Positions 26,353-33,400 of a stretch of DNA of 53,917 nt are shown one piece after another (within the stretch, counting starts at the first letter, position 1; every line of letters starts with the position of its first letter). Under the pieces are notes generated by a model, which was not told the origin of the DNA, made no database searches, and saw only the letters and a list, made by a program, of their open reading frames with translations. The position numbers and the translations under genes are program-made. Source of the stretch: a candidate division FCPU426 bacterium (GTDB taxonomy: Bacteria; Oederibacteriota; PGYV01; Palsa-1178); NCBI GenBank assembly GCA_003159495.1, contig PLPI01000083.1, positions 1 to 53,917 on the forward strand, written 5' to 3'.

Positions 26353-27567
26353 TCATGGTATTTGAACCCCTTGTACAAGACCTGAATTATACCAATAAAA
26401 AGGCCCGTTTTGAGCGCAACCACAAGTCCATGTTGATGATGATGTTGTATATAATGGATTTGTAAAACGCATTTTAATTACATCACGCGATTGTTCGTCC
26501 GTAAACTGTACGTCCACATACGGAAGTGTATACATATGATTAATTTGCGTAGTGTTGCCCGATGAATAATTAAGTTGTTCGCTTTGCCAAACATCATCAC
26601 TGTCATACGATGTTGTCATTCCTGTAATTTGATTGCCCGCAGGCCCAGATCCTATTACCTGTGGAAAAATTGCTGTTGGTATAACAGGGCCTGTTATATT
26701 GTACATAAAATTAGTAAATTGGCACGACTCTGCAACCGTTCCATTAAAATATAAAGTTTGTACAGCAACCGATCCGGTAAAAATCTCCGAATAGTATGTA
26801 TAGCAGGCAATGTCACACGTCCAGTCTTTTACAATAGCCATTTTTGATGTTGCAATTGTATATTTATTATTACTTGCCGTAAGCCAAAAGTTAAATCCGG
26901 AGCCGTAGTCATTTTCCGCTGAAGTAAAAGATATCGTAATTGTCGCCACGTCGCCATTGTTTACAAGCGTACCCAGTCCATTGGTTGTACTTATTGTGTA
27001 ACTTACCGGCAATGCTCCTGCCGCTGTAAATGTGCAATCGGATGACAGCGATATATTATAATTCATTGGCGCAACAGTAGACAGCGTTGCTGTATACACC
27101 AAGGTATTGGCTATGATCGGTATATTACTGGTTGTGTTTGATGAGCCTTTTAACGTAAATGTTATTGTGCCAGGCCCTCTATTAATAGCTGTAAACGTTG
27201 TTGTACTTGTATCGATACTATAATTGCCTTCCAAATATCCGTTGCTTGCGCCAACATCCATATTCCACACGCCGCGCGCATGCAAATCCGCAAAAATTCC
27301 CGAACCATCCGGATTAGTATACAAAGTAATTGATTGCGTTGGCACCGTTCCGGGTTGAGACGACATTGTAACAAGCGTATTTGCTTGCGGGGTTCCCTGT
27401 GCATACAGATATAAATTATAATTATAATCCGGCGTTGGTGTTGGTGAGGCTATGCCCGCGTCTATAGCACTCGGACCGCCTGGATTTACCCGTTTTTGAC
27501 AACCCACTATAGATAACACTGACAAAACAAAGATAATTATAAAAACCGAAACAAAAAACTTTTTCAT
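26353..27567 (-). CDS. Lipoprotein A2, paralog of A1
   Basis: 404 residues. Lipobox ends SIVGC (Cys23), then QKRVNPGGPSAIDAG and TPTP. Domain order matches A1: an N-terminal Ig-like domain (YTNPDGSGIFADLHARG), the segment TFTAINRGPGTI, then YTISTTNGLGTLVNNGD and VATITI. The two proteins are obvious paralogs with divergent C-termini. The ribosome-binding leader (AAGGGGGAACAAA before ATG) is almost the same as that of the gene at 31221-32036. It follows barrel copy 2 by 21 bases. Likely an outer-membrane lipoprotein working with one of the barrels. Confidence 0.75.
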   Translation of the reverse strand: MKKFFVSVFIIIFVLSVLSIVGCQKRVNPGGPSAIDAGIASPTPTPDYNYNLYLYAQGTPQANTLVTMSSQPGTVPTQSITLYTNPDGSGIFADLHARGVWNMDVGASNGYLEGNYSIDTSTTTFTAINRGPGTITFTLKGSSNTTSNIPIIANTLVYTATLSTVAPMNYNISLSSDCTFTAAGALPVSYTISTTNGLGTLVNNGDVATITISFTSAENDYGSGFNFWLTASNNKYTIATSKMAIVKDWTCDIACYTYYSEIFTGSVAVQTLYFNGTVAESCQFTNFMYNITGPVIPTAIFPQVIGSGPAGNQITGMTTSYDSDDVWQSEQLNYSSGNTTQINHMYTLPYVDVQFTDEQSRDVIKMRFTNPLYTTSSSTWTCGCAQNGPFYWYNSGLVQGVQIP

Positions 27568-27588
27568 TTTGTTCCCCCTTGAAAATTT

Positions 27589-28794
27589 TTAATATTCATA
27601 CCCAACATATCCATACCAGCATGGCGCTCCGCCGGGGTTTGCGCCATTGAATTGAATTCCTTCCGGCGCGTAAACGTTGCCTGATCCGAATGGCGGAACA
27701 AAGTTCGGGTTGTAAGAAACCAATGAATTAAATGTGTAGTCGTTGTTTGATGTTGTTGCGGCCAGACCATACCGGAATTTTCCAATCTTGTTCCTTACTG
27801 AAATAAACCACGGAAATTTTTGCGGATCAAATCCTGCTGCAGCACCCTGTATAAAGGGCATCTGGGTCTCAAAGATTATTTCATCAAAAGCAAAAATCCA
27901 TCCCTTGAAATTATGTAATTCAATGCCACCTGCTATTACGGACGTATCATTAAATAGAGATGTATTTAGAACACCACCTGATAAATTTATTTTAAAATGA
28001 TTTCCTAAATCTGTACTCAAAGAAATATCAATTGCCGGATTTGTTGACAGGATAGAATAGTTAAAATAATCAGATGTGCTTTTTCCAACATTTAGTATCA
28101 GTTGCGATGGGCATTTTGCAATCTCTGCGTTTGCCCTGACCTGGAAAAGGTAATATTCCTGACTGCCGTCGTATGATGTATGCAAGAAGTTGAACATAGT
28201 AGGAAAATAATATGCCGATAATGCCAACGGCGGCAAATCTATTTCTTCAAGCTCTGGTATGCCGGCTTTAAGATAAAAAGGAATTGTGAACCCAACAAAA
28301 TCCAAATATCTCTGTCCTGCGGTACAAAACGGCCCAAAGAAATTAAGCGTTGATATTGTCTTTGTCAATTCCGCCCTTCCTGCCGTTATGTTAAAGTAAT
28401 TATTCACGTACTGGAACTTTGCGGTTAAAACTTCCGTGGTAACAGGTAAATTTTCATTAGACATAGGTTTATCAAACCGAATATACGCTTCTGCCAAAAA
28501 ATTATCAAAAAGTGTCTGTTTTGCTTTCAACGACAATTTATTTGAGATCACCTGCCCTGCGCTGTCTTCCTGATAGTCGGTTTTAATATCAATAGAGTAT
28601 TTCGTGGCCGGTGCTGATGTTGATGATATAGATTGCACTGTAGCATCCGCCGGCGGCGTTTCAGTTACAATAGCCGTAGCCGTTGCTGTTACGGCTAAGG
28701 CTGTTGATGTAACTGCCGCTGGAATTGTTTTTGCAATTAAGCTCGTTACAAATAGTGAATTTAAAATAAACATAAGCGTAACAAATTTTTTCAT
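27589..28794 (-). CDS. Predicted outer-membrane beta-barrel, copy 2
   Basis: 401 residues. The signal peptide is followed by a longer Thr/Ala/Ser linker than in copy 1, then the same barrel domain: QEDSAGQVISNKLSLKAKQT parallels the copy 1 segment with KYTSELGIKAKQT, and FGPFCTAGQRYLDFVG parallels FGPYCTAGQRYLDLIG. It ends YVGYEY. Conserved and variable stretches alternate as expected for strands and loops. The order of transcription is barrel 2, lipoprotein A2, lipoprotein A1, barrel 1, so the duplication is not a simple tandem of the pair. Confidence 0.75.
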   Translation of the reverse strand: MKKFVTLMFILNSLFVTSLIAKTIPAAVTSTALAVTATATAIVTETPPADATVQSISSTSAPATKYSIDIKTDYQEDSAGQVISNKLSLKAKQTLFDNFLAEAYIRFDKPMSNENLPVTTEVLTAKFQYVNNYFNITAGRAELTKTISTLNFFGPFCTAGQRYLDFVGFTIPFYLKAGIPELEEIDLPPLALSAYYFPTMFNFLHTSYDGSQEYYLFQVRANAEIAKCPSQLILNVGKSTSDYFNYSILSTNPAIDISLSTDLGNHFKINLSGGVLNTSLFNDTSVIAGGIELHNFKGWIFAFDEIIFETQMPFIQGAAAGFDPQKFPWFISVRNKIGKFRYGLAATTSNNDYTFNSLVSYNPNFVPPFGSGNVYAPEGIQFNGANPGGAPCWYGYVGYEY

Positions 28795-28807
28795 TTTTAA
28801 ACTCTCC

Positions 28808-30043
28808 TTAGTATGAAAAATCTGGTAGTTCTAGAGCAGTTAAAACCATATTAAATCCATCATCGTTAAAAAAACGAATTTTAAATCTTAAATCCGTCCA
28901 GTTTTCGTTAAATGATAATGTACCAATTGCATTAACCTCATATACAATGCCATTATATAAATCCATTGTGTTAGGTACATAAAAAAAATTATTTATTGGG
29001 CCAGTAAACCACGTTAGAGTTCTGCCCTGTTCGGATGGTATTACCCAATAAGTTCCGGAAGTTGTAGCCGCGCCAAAATTAATAGCTCCGGAAGTTACCG
29101 AACTTGTCAGAGAAGTCCATGCATTATTTTGGTAATATTGGACGTCTACTATTTGTATTTTTACAGGGATGCTGTCCGGAAAATTTGTATGATCAATTAT
29201 CTGTGTGTCAGTCCCGATATTGCCACCCGTGCCAACTCCACCGGTTGCATTAAGACACAAAATAAAATGAAAATAATTGTTATATGATAAATCATAAGAG
29301 TATCTTATGGGAATTTCATTTCTGAAATTTTGATATTTAAGCCTAAAGTTCCATCCTTGATAAAGAGCATATCCGTTTATTGTATCTCCGACGGGATATT
29401 TGTAACCTAAAGTTATTCCCCAAGCAGTAAAAGTTAAAGGCGCATAATAATATCCTTGCTGATAATATTTAGGCGTTTGTATAGTTAAAGTTGACGTATC
29501 ACCGTTGTTTGTTACACACGACGGTGTAAATTTCCAATTAAATGACGGTGGCAATCCATCAACCTCAAGACTTAGCGGGCGCTGTGTGGTTGTAATATAT
29601 TTTACATGATAAGTAACTGTGTTTGGTATACATGTAAATACATTAACTGATTTTGGATCAAGCGTCATGTCCAATGAAAATACCCCGCGATCTATAACAA
29701 CAGGCATCCAGTCTTTTGTAATATTAATGTTATACGTCAAAGGACTGGTAAAACCATTGGCTATGTCATCAGGCATTATAAGATGATGTATACCAAATCC
29801 ATTAACCATTAGCATTAAATAACCATTACTATTGGTGGTTCCGCCGGCAGCGTCAATGGTCATATAGACAGGTGTTGCCACAGGTGTCCCACAATTAAGG
29901 AGTGTAATACCGACATGCACAGCGGGCGCCGGTGTAGGTGTTGCATCACACGGTCCTCCTGGCAGTCCTTTTCTTACACATGCGTTTGTTGATATAATTA
30001 TAATCGTTAATAAAATAACAACTAAATATGCTTTTTTAGTCAC
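28808..30043 (-). CDS. Lipoprotein C2
   Basis: 411 residues, GTG start with GGAGATTAAT just upstream. The lipobox ends STNAC (Cys22), followed by VRKGLPGGPCDATPTPAP. The N-terminal domain contains TTNSNGYLMLMVNGFGIHHL and an NNGDTSTLTI stretch that echoes NNGD-VATITI of lipoproteins A1 and A2, so all four appear to be one extended family. It is closest to the next gene upstream (30053-31219), sharing IPDDIA/IPNDVAHGFT-type and GDTISGYALYQ/GDTINGYALYQ segments. The DNA here is visibly AT-rich compared with the flanking housekeeping genes. Function unknown; surface or outer-membrane location inferred. Confidence 0.72.
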   Translation of the reverse strand: MTKKAYLVVILLTIIIISTNACVRKGLPGGPCDATPTPAPAVHVGITLLNCGTPVATPVYMTIDAAGGTTNSNGYLMLMVNGFGIHHLIMPDDIANGFTSPLTYNINITKDWMPVVIDRGVFSLDMTLDPKSVNVFTCIPNTVTYHVKYITTTQRPLSLEVDGLPPSFNWKFTPSCVTNNGDTSTLTIQTPKYYQQGYYYAPLTFTAWGITLGYKYPVGDTINGYALYQGWNFRLKYQNFRNEIPIRYSYDLSYNNYFHFILCLNATGGVGTGGNIGTDTQIIDHTNFPDSIPVKIQIVDVQYYQNNAWTSLTSSVTSGAINFGAATTSGTYWVIPSEQGRTLTWFTGPINNFFYVPNTMDLYNGIVYEVNAIGTLSFNENWTDLRFKIRFFNDDGFNMVLTALELPDFSY

Positions 30044-30052
30044 ATTAATCTC

Positions 30053-31219
30053 CTAATAATTTGTACCACAGTTTAAAATATAATTAAATCCGTCACTGTT
30101 TGAAAAGTTTAGTTGATATTGCATTGTATTTGCACTGACTCCATAAATACCAATACCTAAGAAACCTTGAATTAATCCACCATAAATATTTGTGAAATTT
30201 ATTGTTGCATTTAAATTTTGTACCGTTGTTGTAATGCTTGTATAGGTCAAAATATTTGATATAAATTGAGGATTCGTTTGAATATATGAATTAGCTGTTG
30301 TATAAGTAATTCCGAGGTAATAATATGTTAACGAGCCTGGTACGATACTAATCTGCAACGGATACTGTGTTGGAAAATTACTTAAATTTTGACCCTGAAA
30401 TTGTTTGCCAAAGTAACTATAAGACGTATATGCTGATGCTTGATCTATTATATTGGTTATTCTCACCGTGTCCGTGACACTAACACCCGATAAGTCAAAA
30501 GCCCAATTTTGATATAAAGCGTATCCACTTATAGTATCTCCCGCCGGAAACGTTGCTCCTAATCCATCGCCGTCATCTCCAAATGCAGTAAATGTTAAAT
30601 ATGAATAAAATTTACCAAGCCGCCAATATTTAGGCGTTGTAATTGTAAGCATTGATGTGTCTCCATCGTTTAGTACATACGGTGGTACAAATTGCCATGT
30701 AACAGTTGCAGGCAGGCCTTTAACAGACAGGGTATATTTTTTTTGTGTATCTGTTTTATAAAATATATCGTATTTAATATTATTTACCCCCGCTCCAAAC
30801 GCATCAATGTTTAAGGGGTCAAGCGCTACGGATATCAACTGTGTCCCGCGGTCTATTGTTTTAATAGTCTGATCCGTTGTTGCATCAAGACTATAGTCTA
30901 ACGGTGTAGTAAATCCGTGTGCAACATCATTTGGTATAACAATCCTATGGTTGCCATAACCATATAATGCAAGACCAACATATCCATTAGCGTTTGTTGT
31001 GCCGCTTGTGGTTATATTATTGTTTGACAACAGCTGGATCAGTACGCCACTTGCCGGTATACTATTATCTGTCAAAGTAATCTCTGCACTTAATTCCGGC
31101 AATGGTGTTGGCGTTGCATCATAAGGAGCTCCCGCCGGATTGGTTTTGTTACAGCCTGCCAAAACAACAAAAATTAGAACTGTTATAATGATTGATAACG
31201 TTTTTAATTTTTTAAACAT
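30053..31219 (-). CDS. Lipoprotein C1, paralog of C2
   Basis: 388 residues from the ATG at 31219, which has GGGAG six bases upstream; a longer reading from 31237 would overlap the preceding gene. The lipobox ends VLAGC (Cys23), then NKTNPAGAPYDATPTPLPE. It shares with C2 the order: DATPTP tether, transthyretin-like domain (TSGTTNANGYVGLALYGYGN), LDPLNIDAF/LDPKSVNVF, VLNDGDTSMLTITTPKYW and GDTISGYALYQNWAF. The C-terminal third differs. The gene is AT-rich. Probably an exported lipoprotein of the same apparatus. Confidence 0.72.
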   Translation of the reverse strand: MFKKLKTLSIIITVLIFVVLAGCNKTNPAGAPYDATPTPLPELSAEITLTDNSIPASGVLIQLLSNNNITTSGTTNANGYVGLALYGYGNHRIVIPNDVAHGFTTPLDYSLDATTDQTIKTIDRGTQLISVALDPLNIDAFGAGVNNIKYDIFYKTDTQKKYTLSVKGLPATVTWQFVPPYVLNDGDTSMLTITTPKYWRLGKFYSYLTFTAFGDDGDGLGATFPAGDTISGYALYQNWAFDLSGVSVTDTVRITNIIDQASAYTSYSYFGKQFQGQNLSNFPTQYPLQISIVPGSLTYYYLGITYTTANSYIQTNPQFISNILTYTSITTTVQNLNATINFTNIYGGLIQGFLGIGIYGVSANTMQYQLNFSNSDGFNYILNCGTNY

Positions 31220-31220
31220 A

Positions 31221-32036
31221 TTAAACTCCCGGCACATAATATATTAAAATATTGTCAAGATATACTGTACCAAAAGTATACTCACTGTTTATATTTGTAA
31301 AGATGCCAAAAAATGTCGGATAAACAGTATCATTTGCATAAATGACCGTCCCGGTTAAAGTACACTCAACAGAGTTATAGCAAATAATATTTTGAGCAAT
31401 CATCAAATCGTTAAAATATACATCATATGTATTTGTGCTTAAATTTATAACAAGTGAATATTTATTAAAAATATTAAAATTATATTGACCAGCAGTATAA
31501 TAATTGGATTTGCTCGTGTATACATTAATTGCACCTGTCGTATTAAGATCAATTCTGGCCTTTTCAAGTTGATTTATATATAATGTAAATCCTTTGGTGC
31601 CTGTTCCGTCTTTTTGGACATAAAAGCTGGCATATATTATGCCCGATAAAGTATTCGGTATTGCATCCACAAAGGGGCCTTTTAATATTTCACGCGCCGC
31701 GTCGATTGTTATACCTTCAATCATTAATGATTTTTGATATGATACAAAAGCCGTGTTGGTTACAACATTATATACGCTGTTGGGCGCTGTTGCCATGCAA
31801 CTTATACAACGTTGCCACGTGCCAGCCGAATTGGTTGGCGTTACACCTACAGCATAACTCTCAAAATTTTCATTCATTAGTATAGTTGCATTGGCTGGTA
31901 TATCGCCAAAGTTCAATCCCGGCGTTCCTGTAGAACCGGGTGCGCCGCTGGGCCCAATATGTCCCTGTGGCCCTTTGCATGAGAGTACGGAAAGTGTAAT
32001 TACAAACCCAATAATAATCACTAAAATCTTTTTCAT
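31221..32036 (-). CDS. Lipoprotein with short collagen-like stalk and beta-sandwich domain
   Basis: 271 residues. The lipobox ends SVLSC (Cys20). It is followed at once by six Gly-x-y triplets (GPQGHIGPSGAPGSTGTPG), a collagen-like stretch. The remaining about 230 residues look like a concanavalin/LamG-type jelly roll: LMNENFESYAVG at the start, YNFNIFNKYSLVINLSTNTY, and the closing VYLDNILIYYVPG strand. Such domains often bind sugars or proteins. RBS AAGGGGGG is very strong. It precedes the C1/C2 lipoproteins in the direction of transcription. Confidence 0.72.
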   Translation of the reverse strand: MKKILVIIIGFVITLSVLSCKGPQGHIGPSGAPGSTGTPGLNFGDIPANATILMNENFESYAVGVTPTNSAGTWQRCISCMATAPNSVYNVVTNTAFVSYQKSLMIEGITIDAAREILKGPFVDAIPNTLSGIIYASFYVQKDGTGTKGFTLYINQLEKARIDLNTTGAINVYTSKSNYYTAGQYNFNIFNKYSLVINLSTNTYDVYFNDLMIAQNIICYNSVECTLTGTVIYANDTVYPTFFGIFTNINSEYTFGTVYLDNILIYYVPGV

Positions 32037-32054
32037 TTTGTTCCCCCCTTGAAT

Positions 32055-32591
32055 TTACGGCTTAAAGCCAATTTGTTTTTGTGTAATAGGTTCCTTTTTC
32101 TTTTCTGTCAATTGCTTCAATACGTTAAAAATTATTACAAAATTATCGTCGTGCTTTTTCAGTTTGTCCAATATTTGCTTATGCGTGCTCAAATACTCGC
32201 GCATTTTTATAAAAGCATTTACTACTGCAATACTCACCTGGGCGGCTTTTTTGCTTCTTAAAATGCTCGATAGCATTACAACGCCGTGTTCGGTAAATGC
32301 ATAAGGTTGGTACTTAATGTTATGTCCTCTCTTCAAGGTCACAATTTGTGACCTTGAAGATTCATCTTCCTTTGAGGTTCCAATTTGCGACCTCAAAGAA
32401 GTGGCTTCTTCAATCGTAAGCTGAAACATGAAGGTTTCAGAAAAACGCTCTATGTTTCTTTTAACGGCCTGATTTAACACTTTTGTTTCAATTCCATAAA
32501 ACACAGCAAGGTCGCTATCCAGCATGACTTTCTGACCTCTTATGAAATAAATCTTTTGTGCTATGTTTTCTATCGGTATTAAATCGTTCAT
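32055..32591 (-). CDS. ORF6N-domain DNA-binding protein
   Basis: 178 residues. The ORF6N domain covers about residues 8-100: IYFIRGQKVMLDSDLAVFYG, ETKVLNQAVKRNIERFSETF, then YAFTEHGVVMLSSILRSKKA and AVVNAFIKMREYL. The C-terminal part is a helical coiled segment. ORF6N proteins are DNA-binding and common on phages and mobile elements, but also scattered on chromosomes. It overlaps the PH-domain gene by four bases (ATGA) and is followed 18 bases later by the lipoprotein at 32036, so it could regulate this cluster or be a hitchhiker. Confidence 0.85.
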   Translation of the reverse strand: MNDLIPIENIAQKIYFIRGQKVMLDSDLAVFYGIETKVLNQAVKRNIERFSETFMFQLTIEEATSLRSQIGTSKEDESSRSQIVTLKRGHNIKYQPYAFTEHGVVMLSSILRSKKAAQVSIAVVNAFIKMREYLSTHKQILDKLKKHDDNFVIIFNVLKQLTEKKKEPITQKQIGFKP

Positions 32592-33061
32592 TTTATTCTT
32601 ACCCTTATTATCTGCTGATCAATTGCTTTTTTGAGTGCCATTGGATTATCTATGTAATTATGCAGGCTCGCCTTGTCCCCGCCGGTTCCTGCCGGGATAA
32701 CTGAACCAAAACCCAGCAACCGGCCAATGAATGTTTGTTTAAGTTGAATACTCTCAACCCGGTTTATAAAGATTTCCCTGGCTGTGCGGCTAACGATTCC
32801 GACTTTAACGATAATTCTTTTGTTTGTTACCCCAAATTCCGATCCCATGTATTCAGAGAATGTTGATAGTGCAATGAAAAGTCCTACTGCTCCAATTGCA
32901 TACCCCGCGTATCCGGCATATCTTGTATATATATGAAGGTACCTGGATAATATTACCCCCGCCAAAAGAACCAGCACCGGCGATAAAAAAATAATCCAGT
33001 GAAGCCTGGCAATGTAAAGCAAGCGTTCCCCTTCTATCAAATTCTTTTCCGTGTAGCCCAC
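32588..33061 (-). CDS. PH-domain (DUF304-type) membrane protein
   Basis: 157 residues, GTG start behind GAGGGGGAA. Two membrane segments lie at about 23-70 (WIIFLSPVLVLLAGVILS and YAGYAIGAVGLFIALS). A bacterial PH domain follows, with EFGVTNKRIIVKVGIVSRTA and EIFINRVESIQLKQTFIGRLLGFGSV, the bPH2 signature. The cellular role of such proteins is poorly known. It is the first gene after the promoter at 33176-33204 and heads the whole cluster. Confidence 0.85.
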   Translation of the reverse strand: MGYTEKNLIEGERLLYIARLHWIIFLSPVLVLLAGVILSRYLHIYTRYAGYAGYAIGAVGLFIALSTFSEYMGSEFGVTNKRIIVKVGIVSRTAREIFINRVESIQLKQTFIGRLLGFGSVIPAGTGGDKASLHNYIDNPMALKKAIDQQIIRVRIK

Positions 33062-33400
33062 GCTTCCCCCTCGATATTTTTATTGATACGTTTAAACAGA
33101 AATATCACGCTGATCATAGATTGTAATTCATGCGTTTTTTAGTCGGTCAATATAATCAGTAAGCCTATTTACTCCATTAAATAGCCAGCTGTCTTTTGAG
33201 TCAATATCTCTATTAAGTTAGTCCGATTTAATCTAGAAAAGTTCTAACATTTTTAAATTATTTTTGCAAGGGTTATTTATATGTCCCATCCGTTATCCTT
33301 GTTTCATCGTTTAAAACCGTTGTTTCGGGCGGATTTAGTTTAAAAATCTGTTTGTCTGTCAAGAAATGTTCCATAGGGAACCTGGCGTCATCCGCTTCGC
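33062..33400. other. Intergenic region ahead of the VirB-like cluster
   Basis: 339 bases with no credible gene. The left half holds a sigma70-like promoter directed towards the PH-domain gene (listed separately) and a second weaker minus-strand candidate (TTGACC, 19 bases, TACAAT). The right half, next to the end of the T/P-repeat gene, shows no clear terminator. A small GTTCC-n-GGAAC dyad lies near 33368-33381. Confidence 0.6.
33176..33204 (-). promoter_or_regulatory. Sigma70-like promoter of the VirB-like cluster
   Basis: Minus strand TTGACT, 17 bases, TTTAAT. It lies about 115 bases upstream of the PH-domain start. It is the only good promoter I see ahead of the 17 co-directional genes down to 15513; most junctions inside are short, overlapping or coupled. 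Confidence 0.55.

Noticed and set aside
15513-33061. Integrated conjugative element
   Set aside because: No relaxase, coupling ATPase, integrase, attachment repeats or tRNA junction was seen. VirB4 alone does not make a conjugative element.
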